64,000 nt of DNA, from assembly GCA_018398805.1 (NCBI GenBank), contig JAGFBZ010002033.1, positions 1,325,501 through 1,389,500 of the forward strand, given 5' to 3'. The DNA comes from Hirundichthys speculiger (taxonomy: Eukaryota > Chordata > Actinopteri > Beloniformes > Exocoetidae). The notes beneath the pieces are model-generated. The model was not told where the DNA came from. It worked only from the letters and a program-made list of their open reading frames with translations, and did not search any database. A program made the position numbers and the translations under genes. Numbering within the stretch: the first letter of the stretch is position 1; each line of letters begins with the position of its first letter. Below are positions 1 through 12,100 of this stretch, piece by piece.

Positions 1-3000
1 CCCATTAATAACAGCCACTAATCCCCTGATGTGATTACCCCCTAACACACACACTCTTTCTACCCTCTCTCTCTCCATCTTTCCACACTCTTACACTCTT
101 TCTTCCATTCAACATCACCAGCCACTTGTCTTCCATGGCACAGCTCAGCTGGTCCAATCCCCTGAACAGATCCAAGACTTCCACTGTGTTCAGCTGCCAG
201 GACGATGGAGCTCTTCCAATTTGACGCCTCTCCTTACTAGAACTCGCCTCTAGGCAGGTGTCGAAAAAAGCAAAAGTCAGTGGTGTTAGCGGAGAGAAGG
301 CATCAAATTTAAACAGATTAAGACCCATGCCTCTGTTCAAAGCTCTGACACTTAATGCTGTCTGAATGAGAGGTGACGTGTGATATGAATCGTACAAGAT
401 ATGGTTTTGGATGTTCAAACGTTTATGGAAATATCTGCGAGCATTAAGGATTATGGGTGTGCAAAGAGAAGCAACAAGCATGTCAGTATAGCTATTTCTG
501 TCCTAAATGACTGGCTGCCAAATGCAATTTTCTTTCAGCCTTTGATGAACTCGCTGCATCAACCTAAAGTCTTGTGTGTTTCTATGGAAACTTGGTCCTA
601 TGAAAAGTTTCAAGTTTGCCAGTTAGCTCACGGTCTGCTCAGTAACAACACTGGTATGAAAGTGATTACCATGTGTTTGCTTTACATGTGCAGCTAGTTC
701 TGAAGAAAAAAGAAAGCAAGTGTCTCCCTGTCATCATTTTGTACCTAAGTTGGATTATTTTCTCTCTCATTTGGAAACTGTCAATACCCTTTTAGCCATT
801 CTGTCTTTTACTGGTCATTTCTTTCCTCGTATTTGCATTTTTATGTTGTGTCTCACTCAGAGTTTTGTTGTTTTTATTTCTTTTCTTTTAAATACTTAAT
901 AAATTCCCAAATGTTTCCATCAGACTGATTCTGTAATATCTTAATAACCATTTGGATTTCTTCACTCTAATTATCTAATACATTTTGTTCATAATTTTCA
1001 TTTGAAACTCACATTATTATATTTTTGAAACTAAACTTATTAAGAATTTCTAAGAATGACATCAATATTAACTCTAACACATAAAAATAAAATGCAGTGG
1101 ACTAACATGTATTTGTGTATGCAGATGCTCATTATCATTTACAAAACACACACACACACACACACCTTGGATGACAGGTCCTTCAAGGTAGGCTACAGTG
1201 CAGCTCAGCATCGTAGTGGGTTTACTTGGTCTACCTGGTGATATCTCCATGGCAACTGTTATGTCTGACCTTCAGACACATGCACTGCCTTCCATCTAGC
1301 GCAGGCTGGCTAATCAGAAAACATTCATACACACACAAAATCCCTCTCAGATCACATCACAAGTAAAGTGATTTTAGGTCAGTAATTCAGCAAACTTCTC
1401 AGGTCAAAGTTTATTGACCTGTAATTTCTTTGAATTCCATTCACCTCACACAAAACGTTGGGTCCAGATTTCGAGATGACTACTTTGCCTTGTTTTCTTT
1501 TTCGCTCTGACAGGCATGCTGTTGCTCTAACAAGATGAAAAGTTCCTTTTTAGCTGCTGCAGTTTGGAGGGGGCTCGGATAAAGACTTGAATCAATTAGT
1601 GGCTCTTTCATCATAAAACAGGCCATACCTTGGCTCTCTCTCTCTCTCTCTCTTTTTGTTCCACATCAACTCCATGGCCCTTTTATTTCAGTCCTGTTCA
1701 ATAATCTCATCTGTTCTGTTCTTCTCAACTTCATAAGGCTCTTCAGAAGGACCAACATCTGGCTGCTCCTAAAGCCCAGGGTCGTGCATCCGTTCTAGGG
1801 CAACAAGGCCTGCAGATCAGCCCCTCCTGTGGAGCTCAGTCTTTGGTGTATGTGGTACCGTTCAGAGTCTCCATTTCCTGAATGTTAGTGCCTTGATGTG
1901 GCAGGAACCACAGTGCATGATTTATTACAGTACTCTGTCCCCACTGCTAGTATTGCCATTATTATTACCATGCACTCCCTCCTCCGTCCGCAATTTCCCA
2001 CCTGCTGTTTCATACTGAAGCTTTCAGCAGACACAGCTGACACAGCTCTGCACAGCTTACATAAGATGTGTTGTGCTCTTACCTTAATGGATGTTTTGTC
2101 ACAGATGTTTAAAGAGGACGGAGAGCCATGCTGTGAATGAGGTGACAAATCTGTTAGGTCAGTGACACATATTATAAACTGACTGCAGATCAGCAAGATC
2201 AGCTGCGATTTGTGTATCAACCCCTTGCCTTTTGTGTATTGGCTTCTGGCTTGCTGCTTTGTGTGGGTTACTGGTGGCAGCCATGGCCTCAAGAGAACTA
2301 CTGAGGGTAGAGTGGAAGTTGCAGGGGGGTTAATTGGTTTTTGGCTGTGCGGCCAATCAAAGGGACCTCATCAAAGTCATCCAACCGGTGCTTCCCACAA
2401 CCTTCCTTGCTTCTTTCCTTCTGTTTATGTAAGTGCCACACAGTGTAATCAGCAGGACGTGAGTAGAGAGATGGATGAAGGAGAGGAGGATGGAGAAGTC
2501 TGAGATGGAGGAAAGCACCAGGACATGAACAGGCACCGGTGTTTGTGTAAGCACAGCCAGTCCGAGGAGGCAGAGAGAAGCGGGAAAACGGCAGCGGACT
2601 GCAAAGGCGACAGGTCCTGAGATGAGAGGAAGTTGGAGTCAGATAGGAGGGATGTGGTGGCTCTTTGTTTACAAGGCACGGTAACTCAGTATACTGTGAC
2701 TTTATGTGTTGGCAGCTTTGAGTTTGTGATGGGTTACCACAGCTAACCAACAATCAAGCAATATTTACATCACTGTAGACAATTAGTCTATTTCTCAGGA
2801 AGTGTAACACTTCAGTTTGTTAAGTAAGAAACAAATAAACAAAAAAAAAAACAACAGCTCATTCTTCCATCAGTGGCCCCGATGAAGGACATTCTTTCAG
2901 TAACCTAAACAAGCTGACAAGGAAGTGGAAGTCCTTTTTTAAACATTTCAAAGAGCCATTCATTTCTACATCCAGGAGCATTGCTAAACAGAAAGCTTTA

Positions 3001-3249
3001 CCTGCATTGGCCTGCATTGACATGAAATCTGTATGTTGCACAAGCTTACAGGTGGAAAGCTGAAAATGTAGGCATACTCATTTTTATGAGAAAAAAAAAT
3101 CATCATACATTATGAATACTGGTAAGCATATTTATATACAATACTATGCACACATAAAAAAAGAGGGAGTGGTGTGGGGGTGTCCTGTCCCAGTGTAAGC
3201 CTCAGCCGTCTGCACAGCAGTTCAGCACACTGACGTTCATTCAGCAGTT
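1..3249. other. Intergenic stretch, no recognised gene
   Basis: No open frame here resembles a known family, and I see no convincing chain of exons. A (CA)n tract lies near 1144-1164 and a (TC)n tract near 1636-1653. The longest frames (minus strand 35-481 and 2298-2753) have compositionally ordinary but unrecognisable translations and no supporting splice or promoter context. Confidence 0.5.
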
Positions 3250-3257
3250 AACTAGAG

Positions 3258-3627
3258 CAGCCGTTCCCAAACTTCTGAATACCCAGGCCCAATTTGAAAT
3301 GTGAAAAATCTCAGCGGCCCACCCAAACCTTTAATCACAACTGTGAACAACATACAGGACTGGGAACCATGATCCGATATTTATGTAAGGGGTCAACAAA
3401 TAAGGTGACACTTGTCATATTAAGTTAAGATGACAGTAGAATAACACTTTTGTTTGTTTGTTTTATTTTTTTAATCATTCATGAATATTTTACAGTAATT
3501 AAAAACATATTTAAAAAAGATTGAGGATTTAAAACGTAGTTGTTTAATTTTAATGACCTCTCACGGCCCACCTGCAGTCCCAGGACGGCACACCAGGGGG
3601 CCGCGGCCCACACTTTGGGAGTCACTG
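3258..3627. mobile_element. Non-autonomous hAT element, 370 bp
   Basis: The element begins CAGCCGTTCCCAAACTT and ends with the diverged complement AACTTTGGGAGTCACTG-like (sequence CACTTTGGGAGTCACTG). It is flanked by a perfect 8-bp duplication, aactagag, at 3250-3257 and 3628-3635. Eight-base duplications and CAG...CTG ends with a GTTCCCAAA core are the hAT (Charlie-like) signature. There is no transposase inside, so it is a miniature or deletion derivative moved in trans. Confidence 0.85.
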
Positions 3628-3896
3628 AACTAGAGCTATCAGTGGACTCTGTATATTTCTGTCCATCTTCATCCCTGGTTACTCTTGACCTCCATCCTCC
3701 ACTCTGTTCTCTCCATGTTCCTCTCTCTCTTTCTGTGTGTCATCAACCAGAATGCAAGCATGAAACTGGACTAGGAGTTTATAGAATATTAAGTATAATT
3801 TGATCCATATAATATTTGTTTGCAATAAGAAGCATTTCCAAGGTTTGTTTAATCCTTTAACTCACCGTGCATTTTTACATTAACCATACAATAAAG

Positions 3897-4287
3897 CAGG
3901 GGTTCCCAAACTTTTCAACCCGCGACCCCCAAGATAACGGTGCCAGAGACAGGCGACCCCCACTATCCCCGGATGTGACTGAAAAAATAAAATGTGCGCA
4001 CAGGCCATACGCACAAACACGGGCTTAACGACAACACAAAAGAACAGAGCAGCCTGTTATGATTTTACAAATAGAAATTTACTGTTTGATAAAAGCAGAA
4101 TACCTCAGTCAAAATAATATCTATGTAACATGAGTGCACAGTATTACTGTCATGTGCAAACTTAACTTTAACATTACTTTACTTTAAATTTATTAGATTT
4201 ATATATAAAAAAAAAAAAAAAGATTTATGGAAATCATTTCGCGACCCACCCCACGGCGTCCCGCGACCCCCACTTTGGGAACCACTG
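3897..4287. mobile_element. Non-autonomous hAT element, 391 bp
   Basis: It starts CAGGGGTTCCCAAACTTTT and ends ACTTTGGGAACCACTG. A perfect 8-bp duplication, caataaag, flanks it at 3889-3896 and 4288-4295. Sub-terminal blocks of repeated 'gcgaccccca' lie near both ends, and there is no coding capacity. It shares its terminal core with the element at 3258-3627 but has a different interior, so the two are separate hAT subfamilies. Confidence 0.88.
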
Positions 4288-4295
4288 CAATAAAG

Positions 4296-5589
4296 CACAA
4301 CACTGTTAAAAATTGAGGCTTTGGCAACTTTAACTAAACAATATGTGTATCAATTAACTTAGTCGGCACATATGCAGCAGCTCAGGAACCATCCATCGCC
4401 ATAATCTCTGAGCTTTGCTCATAATGTTCTAATTAATTTAGTCCTCTTGCCGCGATCAAAGATGCTCTATCACCGCACAAACTGTATCTGAACAGTCTCT
4501 CTCTCTCTCTCTCTCTCTGCTACGCTCCAGTTGTGTTTGAAACTCTGTGCCATTTCTTTGGCTGTAGAGCTGAAACAATGTGTCCACTGCATTTTGAGCT
4601 CATCTGCATACTTTGACACTTTAAAGTAGATACAAACTCTCCTTTCCTCTTCATTGTCACTTTAAAGTATGCCAAACTGTCAACTTGGCAACACTTCTGT
4701 GTGAGATTTTACTCAGGCACAGTACAGGGAGTAGAGTTCCTCTAAATTGGTCTAATGACACTGATGTATACAGCCATTCTGTTACATATAAACACTGAAA
4801 GCTACTGTGCTTTGTGGTCCCCACTGAGACAAGTGGCTTCCAGTGATACCCCCCTGCTGTTCCCTGTTAGTGGGAGAATCTCTCACCGGCAGCTGCCTCA
4901 AAGATCCACAGAGGTATCAGATCTCCTCCTCTTCCTCCTTTTCTTAATTAGGACAATTAAGAGATTTGCAGGACAGATGGATGGAAATCCAGCCGGCTGC
5001 AGTATGTGTCCCAGAGGATATCTCTATCGATGGCAAGACAACAGTGAGGCGTCACATGAACTGACTGGAGGAACGTTGCTGCCCTCTGGTGGTTATCAGA
5101 TACAGTCTGATTAAACACAATCCAATTCAGTCCAAATACTGGATATTTCCAATTCAGTACAGTTTATAAAAATTCAAAGTTCATATAGTGACAATTCATA
5201 TGAAGCATCTTAGTTAAGGAACTCAACAAATTGCATTAAATCTTCAATTCAGTGAAAACCTAATTTCTAAGCGTAGGAAAGGTGAGTGGCGACAGTGGAG
5301 AGGAATGACTTCGTATTAATGAAGCCATTCCTTATTATTAACGAAGTAGTTCTCTTGAAAAAAAAAAACAAAACAAAAAAAAAACAAAAAAAGCAAAACT
5401 ATTAGAACCAGGATCATGAAGGGCAGCCATCTGCCCCAACCTGTTGGATGTCTGAGAGGACAGGAAGCTCCAACAACCACAGAGAGATTAGATCAGGTAT
5501 AGTACCTTCCCACGAGACACAGAAGAGGAACACAATGTCAACTGCAATAATAATGACATATTGCTGCCTGAAGAATGAAAAGAAGAGAG
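4296..5589. other. Intergenic stretch, no recognised gene
   Basis: There is no recognisable coding sequence. A (CT)n tract lies near 4497-4519 and an A-rich tract near 5358-5400. Confidence 0.5.
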
Positions 5590-6200
5590 TGATGAAAGAG
5601 CCCAGTACATGATGGGAGCTCCCCCAGCTGTCTAGGTTTATGGCAGCGTAAACCAAAACTATCTGTAAACTTTATTAAAATGGAAAGTTTTAATCCTGAA
5701 TATTTAAGATAGAGGTGATGTCTGCACTCTGAACACTAACTGGGAACTGGTTCCAAAAGACAGAGGCCTGATAACAGAAGGCTTTCCCTCCTTCTCTACT
5801 TTTGAAAATTCAAGGAACCCAAAATAAACATGTGTTCTGCTGAAGTGCTGTACTGAGATAATATAGAGCCATGATTTCTTCAAGTATTTGTAAAAGAGAT
5901 AAGAATCTTACATCCCATCTTAGATTTCACAGGAAACTACTGAAGAGAAGCTAAAATTGAAGAAATATGATACATCCTGTTGATCCTCAGCAGAATTCTA
6001 CCTTCTATTACTAAATGGTAATGAAAGTAAACTTTCATTCGGGACCAAAATTATATGAATCAAAGCAGTTTTAGATGAGAACAAAACCTTTGCAGCATAA
6101 TGACAACTAATGTTAGTCTAGAGGATAACCAACCAATTTCACAAATAAATTGCTGTTTTAAGTCTCTGACAAAAGTAAAAGAAAAAAAAGTCAGGCTAAA
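5590..6200 (+). repeat. Diverged dispersed teleost repeat upstream of L2
   Basis: The phrase beginning 'agctcccccagctgtctagg' and the later 'actgggaactggttccaaaa' match a very common dispersed fish repeat as I remember it. It lies directly 5' of the L2-like reverse transcriptase fragment at 6370 in the same orientation, so it may be the upstream part of the same element. It is well diverged and non-coding. Confidence 0.5.
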
Positions 6201-6369
6201 AATGGCAGCGAATGTTGATGTCAGGTAGTTACAAACTGTTGTTTTTTTTTGTACACTTCATTCACACTTTAAAAGCTAAGATTACCCTGGTTTGTCTGTA
6301 GAGACCCTATCCACTCTACCATGTTATAGCATGTCATGGCTTCTTTCAGTATGAGCTTTTAAATATTGT

Positions 6370-6558
6370 AAATTCCTGTCTTCAGACAGGTGTTTTCCCC
6401 ACTGCCTTTAAAACAGCAGTGATGAGGCCTCTTCTGAAAAAGCGTAATTTAGATCCTGCTGTTTTTAACAACTACCGACCTGAATCTAACTTACCATTTA
6501 TAAGTAAAATGATGAAGAAGGTTGTTTTATCCAGTTAAATAAGTTTCTGAATAGAAAC
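6370..6558 (+). mobile_element. L2-like LINE, left part (reverse transcriptase)
   Basis: Translation gives a decayed reverse transcriptase start with motifs such as MRPLLKK and NNYRPESNLPF, typical of the fingers region of L2/CR1-group LINEs. It contains in-frame stops. The LINE is interrupted at 6558 by the BEL/Pao element and resumes at 13984 after a 5-bp duplication (gaaac, 6554-6558 and 13979-13983). It predates the LTR insertion. Confidence 0.75.
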
Positions 6559-7039
6559 TGTAGGAGCCAATACTGTTGTTGTGAAATAGCAAATCTTTAC
6601 TGCAGTTTGTGTGTTTACAGTTTAGTATGTGAAATGTGTTATGTTATGACTTATTCGCATAGTTTTGAAAGTTCCCACAGCACCTGAAGTAGCTTGGCGC
6701 ATGCGCCTTAAGTGAAAAGCAGGAGGAAACTAGGAAAAAATAACGTAAATAGTGAGCGGAGGTGCTTTAGGTGGGGCACAAAAAGGTTTTTTGACCGTTA
6801 ACGTTATTTCAAGACGTAGACAGATGCTGTAATTGGTGCTGTATCTGACCGTTGTAACTCTAATAAGAAGATTGGATGGATGCAATGGAACGTCAAATAA
6901 ATCCACAAAAGGGACGACCTGGCTCCGGTATTTTGTGTGTGAGAAAATAACGTCTATGAGTCAAGCCAGAACCTGCCTTCCGCTAAAATACTGAGTGGCT
7001 TTAAAACTAAGTTCAGACTGTTAAGTGTTTGCCACTACA
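6559..7039 (+). repeat. 5' LTR of BEL/Pao element (481 bp)
   Basis: It begins TGTAGGAGCC and ends CCACTACA, giving TG...CA ends. It is identical over nearly all its length to 13502-13978. The visible difference is an extra 4 bases in 'gcaggaggaaactagg' near 6720 compared with 'gcaggaactagg' in the 3' copy. As the upstream LTR it should carry the promoter. The sequence right after it (ttaagtcaaaaaacc) does not match a tRNA primer site that I recognise. Confidence 0.95.
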
Positions 7040-7285
7040 TTAAGTCAAAAAACCTCTGTCTGACACCGACCTGGACCACGTCGTGGACACGGCCCATCCA
7101 GGAATTAGACGGCGCCCGCGGCGGGGTATAACGCTGTGAGAATAAACAAGACTCTGAACAGACAGCCGGGAGAAGGCAACCGGGATAAGCCTGATAACCA
7201 CCCCCGTGTTGAAGTTTATTGTTTATTTTATTCCCGTCGCTGGATTTCATCACGTCATTATTGAAACAAAAGTGTACAAGCGGCA

Positions 7286-9190
7286 ATGACGGAGTCGCAA
7301 AGTGTTGATGAGGAACGTACAGTCGTTGATGACGATGAGGACTGTGCAGTTACCGACGATGACCACAAGAGGGCGGCCATGCCTACAGAAAAAGGTATTG
7401 AGGAGAAACTGCATCAGTATACCATTGCAAGAAGATCCAAATTAAGGCAATTAACTACAAAATCAAATCAAATAGAACGTTTCATGGAAGATGACAATAA
7501 CATGATACATATTGAACAAAAGGAAATGAGGAGTTACTACAAGTTGCATGCGGAATTCATTGAAGCCAATGAGACAGTTAAATGTTTATTGAGAGGGGAT
7601 GAACTTGAAGAGGACCAAACCTACTGGTTTGAGCCCAAAATGTCCAGCTGTCATGACTTCATAAAAAGAGTTGAGAGGTGGATTGATGGAGTAAAACTTC
7701 ATAAAGACCTTTCTGAAACAAGTGGAAATGACATAACTCCAATGGACAGTGTTTCGAATGTGTCTGCAAAACAAAACAGTAAGGTTTCTAAACATGGCAG
7801 TCAAACAAGTTCATCAGCATCTTCAGCTACTACAATACGCCTGAAAGAAGCAGCAAAAAGAGCAGCAATTGTTGCAAAGGCAACAGCATTAAAGGAAAAG
7901 CAGGCACTTTTACTGAAAGAAGCTCAGCTAAAGATGGACAAAGAACAATTGGAGCTTGACACAGAGCTTGCAGCTTCCTCTGCACGACTCAAAATATATG
8001 CAGACTACGACTTATCTCAGCAACAGCGTGGTGCCACTGCATCATCACATTCAGTTCGTCAGGACTACAATTATGGTCAAATCAGGCATGATGCATCTCC
8101 ATCTAGATGGAAATACAGAGACAGTTCAGAGATGTCGATTAATCCTCCGGCAACAAAACCAAAGGTACGTGTTGATCAGAGACCAAGTTCTACACATGCA
8201 GCGGATCGACCACAGCATAATGATGACACAACTGAACTGTACAGAGTAATGAAACGTCAAACTGATATTACAGAGCTGCTCGTGAAAAATCAACGGTTGT
8301 CATGCTTACCTCAAAGAGACATTCCTCTGTTCCATGGTGATCCACTTGAATTTCGATCCTTCATAAAGGCGTTTGATCATGCTATTGATTCCAGAACAGA
8401 CAATGATGCAGACAAGCTATATTTTCTGGAGCAATACACAAGGGGTGAACCACGAGACTTGGTAAAAAGCTGTCAGCATATGCCAGCAAGTCGTGGATAT
8501 GGTCAAGCATTGAGACTCTTGCAAGAACATTATGGAAATGAAATCAAAATAGCTTCTGCTTTAATGGAAAAAGCACTTAAGTGGCCTAAAATCAAGTCAG
8601 AAGACGGCAAAGCGCTGAGGGCTTTCTCATTATTTCTTCTGAGCTGTCACAACACCATGGATGATGTTGAATTCATGGATGAGCTAGACAATCCAACCAA
8701 TATGAGGGTTGTGGCATCAAAGTTGCCATACAAGCTCATGGAAAGGTGGCGTGCCCAGGCATATGAGATACAGGAGCAGCGAGGGAGAAGAGCCAAGTTC
8801 GCCGATCTCGTTAAGTTTGTGGACAAGCAAGCTAAAGTCACCACAGATCCACTGTTTGGAAACCTGCTCGAAGGGACAGCAGATGAAAAGAAGGACAAAG
8901 GAAAATTTGACATCAAGCGACGCACAAAACCAGAAGGAAAAAAGGGAAGTAGCTTTGTCATTAATGCCACTCCAGTTGTTACGCACAAAACAAAAGCTGA
9001 AACAATGCACCCCAACAGTGCCTTCAGTAAACCATGTTTGTTCTGTGAAAGTCATCACACTCTGGAGGAGTGTAAAAAGATTATAGGCAGTCCACATAAG
9101 GAAAAAATTGACTTCCTCAGGAAAGCAGGATTATGCTTTGGATGCTTAACTAAAGGACATGTAAGTAAAGACTGTAAGAAAAGAAAATGA
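7286..9190 (+). CDS. BEL/Pao gag-like protein, 634 aa, intact
   Basis: This is the structural (capsid/nucleocapsid) protein of the retrotransposon; it would package element RNA in cytoplasmic particles. The frame opens at the ATG at 7286, about 250 bp after the 5' LTR, and is uninterrupted. In order: an acidic N-terminus; a Lys/Glu/Ala-rich probable coiled coil near residues 185-235; a DUF1759-like core near 345-500 with the motif FHGDPLEFRSF, typical of Pao gag; and two C-terminal zinc knuckles, a CX2CX3HX4C variant near 582-594 and a standard CX2CX4HX4C near 616-629. The stop overlaps the next ATG (ATGA at 9187-9190), so pol starts in the -1 frame. I infer translation by reinitiation or frameshifting. 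Full length for the family. Confidence 0.9.
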   Translation: MTESQSVDEERTVVDDDEDCAVTDDDHKRAAMPTEKGIEEKLHQYTIARRSKLRQLTTKSNQIERFMEDDNNMIHIEQKEMRSYYKLHAEFIEANETVKCLLRGDELEEDQTYWFEPKMSSCHDFIKRVERWIDGVKLHKDLSETSGNDITPMDSVSNVSAKQNSKVSKHGSQTSSSASSATTIRLKEAAKRAAIVAKATALKEKQALLLKEAQLKMDKEQLELDTELAASSARLKIYADYDLSQQQRGATASSHSVRQDYNYGQIRHDASPSRWKYRDSSEMSINPPATKPKVRVDQRPSSTHAADRPQHNDDTTELYRVMKRQTDITELLVKNQRLSCLPQRDIPLFHGDPLEFRSFIKAFDHAIDSRTDNDADKLYFLEQYTRGEPRDLVKSCQHMPASRGYGQALRLLQEHYGNEIKIASALMEKALKWPKIKSEDGKALRAFSLFLLSCHNTMDDVEFMDELDNPTNMRVVASKLPYKLMERWRAQAYEIQEQRGRRAKFADLVKFVDKQAKVTTDPLFGNLLEGTADEKKDKGKFDIKRRTKPEGKKGSSFVINATPVVTHKTKAETMHPNSAFSKPCLFCESHHTLEECKKIIGSPHKEKIDFLRKAGLCFGCLTKGHVSKDCKKRK

Positions 9191-12100
9191 CATGTGGTGT
9201 ATGTGCTCTGAAACATCCGAGTATGCTACATTTTGAAAGGCAAGAGAGCTCCATCAAGGTAAACACAACAGAGGCAAAGTTACAAGATGGTTCCGTCACA
9301 CACCCTGCAGCTTCAAGCATGTCAGTGGCAGCCAACGTTGAAACAAGTGCATACACTGGGGCTGGAGATGACTGCATTCTTTCAATTGTACCAGTTCAGT
9401 TGAAGGCAAAGAAAGGCAGCAAAATAGTGGAGACCTACGCTTTCATGGATCCAGGTAGCTCTGCAACGTTTTGCACCAACACACTTGCCAGACAGTTGAA
9501 CCTACAGGGAAGACGTACGGAACTGGAGCTGAAAACCATGAGTCCTAAGCATCAAGTTGAAAGCTATCTGCTCACAGATCTGGAAGTCAGTGGGATTGAC
9601 AGCAATAACTTCATTGACTTGCCCAAAGTATATACACAGAAAAGTATCCCAGTGTCAAGAGAAAACACATTCCAACACAGAAAGATATAGAAAAATGGTC
9701 ATATCTTAGTGAGGTCAGACTACCCGGCATTAATGCAGATGTTGGACTTCTCATAGGGAGCAACGTGTACAAAGCATTAGAGCCATGGCACGTGATCAAC
9801 AGTAAAGACAATGGGCCATATGCCATCAAAACTGTTCTTGGATGGACAGTCAACGGTCCACTGAGAGATCACACACACACTGATTCAAAAAATGGGGAAC
9901 AGTTACAAGCTACAGTAAATCGCATATCAGTGGAGAATGTAGAGCAGCTCTTGTTACAGCAATACAATCAGGACTTTCCAGAACGTCTGTGTGATGAACA
10001 GGTGGAAATGTCACAGGAGGATCAACAGTTTATGAGTTGTGTGACAAATTCTACTCACCATGTTGAAGGTCATTATGTCATCTGTCTACCAAAGAAGAAG
10101 ACTGTTGTCACAATGCCCAACAATCGCAGCGTTGCAGTGCAAAGAGCGCTTACACTGAAAAGGAAATTCAAAAGGAATCCTGACTTCCATCAAGAGTACA
10201 GCATGTTCATGAAGGATATGACTGAAAAGGGTTATGCCGTCAGAGTCCCACAGAAACAGCTTAGCCGCCAAGATGGTAATTATGGTATGTCCCGCACCAC
10301 GGTGTTTATCACCCTCAAAAGAGAAAGCTACGTGTGGTTTTTGACTGTGGTGCTGGCTTCCAAGGCACTTCACTTAACAACGAGCTTCTGCAGGGCCCAG
10401 ATCTTGCGAACTCCCTGGTTGGAGTGCTAACACGCTTCAGAAAGGAGGAAGTCGCTATAATGGCAGACATTGAAGCTATGTATTATCAGGTAAAAGTCCC
10501 TGAGGAAGACACAGACCTCATGCGCTTCCTTTGGTGGCCTGAGGGAAATGTTGAACAAGACATGGAGGAATATAAAATGACTGTGCACTTATTTGGCGCA
10601 ACATCCTCACCATCATGTGCAAACTACGCCCTAAGAAGGACGGCACAGGACAACAGCATCAAAGCATCAGCAGAAGCCGTGGATACTATCCTCAATAATT
10701 TCTACATTGATGACTGTTTAAAGTCTGTCAAAGATGCAGATCAAGCCATTTCTTTGTACAAAAATCTCAAAGCGCTGTGTTCTTCAGGTGGATTTAACTT
10801 AACAAAATGGTTAAGTAACAGCAGAGAGAGTTTTTGGCAGTTCTGCGGAAGATGAGAGAGCCAAGGAAGTAAGAGCGGTTGATTTGAGTAAAGATGCACT
10901 CCCAATTGAAAGAGCTCTTGGAGTTTTGTGGTGCATAGAGTCAGACTCATTCAGATTCAGGATCATAACACAGGATAAACCGGTCACAAGAAGAGGAATC
11001 CTATCTACAGTGAGTTCCATCTATGATCCTCTAGGGTTCCTGTCTCCGTTCACCCTCCCTGCAAAAACATTGTTGCAGCAGCTAATCAAAGAAAAACTCA
11101 CGTGGGATGAGCCGGTTCCTAACAAGCTTGCTCAGAAGTGGTTGCATGGTTAAACGATTGAAGCAGCTGTCCACGTTCACTGTGAGTAGATGTTTGAAAC
11201 CTGCAGGATTCGGAGATGTTGCAACAGCTCAACTTCATCATTTTACAGACGCAAGCGAGAGTGGATACGGGACCGTATCATATCTCAGACTAACAAGTCA
11301 TGAAGGACGAGTTCACTGCACATTCCTGCTAGGAAAGTCAAGGGTTGCACCCTTAAAACAAATGACAATTCCACGAATGGAGTTAACAGCGCTGTAGTAG
11401 CTGTGAACATCAACAAAATGCTGAAAAAAGAACTTCAAATGGAACTCCAGGAATCAGCATACTGGACAGACAGTACAACTGTTTTGAAGTACATTGAGAA
11501 CAACACACGTAGATTCAAGACTTTTGTAGCCAATAGGATCTCCACCATTCGGGAACTGACCAAGCCAGCACAATGGAGCTATGTCAGTTCAACAGTAAAC
11601 CCAGCCGATTGCGCATCCAGAGGCCAAACAGCAGCCAAGTTAATGAGCAACCTCAACTGGATTCAGGGTCCATCATTCCTGCACGAGCCAGAATGTCTGT
11701 GGCCAGAGAAACCACAACAGCTGGAGGTTAAAGAAGACGATACTGAGGTGAGAAAGTCAGTTACTACTAACCTCATCACTGCAGCTGAAGGCCCAGACCC
11801 TGTAAACAAGCTCATTCATCACTATTCAAGCTGGTACAAATTAAAAAAGGCTGTGGCATGGATACTCAAGCTCAAGGAAATACTCATGCAAATCAGGAAA
11901 CAGAAAATGGAGTTGCTAAAGAAAGACAGTACTGACAAAGAAAGACAACAAGTTAAAGAGCAAATACAAGCTTACAAAACAACAACAGCTAAAAGAGCTC
12001 TAACTGTTGAAGATGTAAAAAGAGCAGAACATGAGATAATCAGTTTCTGTCAAAAGCAAAAGTTTCAAGATGAAGTCTCAAGTTTAAAAAAGGGGAACCA

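Noticed and set aside
35..481. 148-codon minus-strand open frame
   Set aside because: No recognisable motif, no codon or context support, and the N-terminus overlaps simple-repeat-derived sequence.
2298..2753. 151-codon minus-strand open frame
   Set aside because: Unrecognised composition; overlapping frames on both strands are equally open, which suggests chance.
7040..7060. Primer-binding site just after the 5' LTR
   Set aside because: The sequence does not match any tRNA 3' end that I recognise, so it was not annotated.
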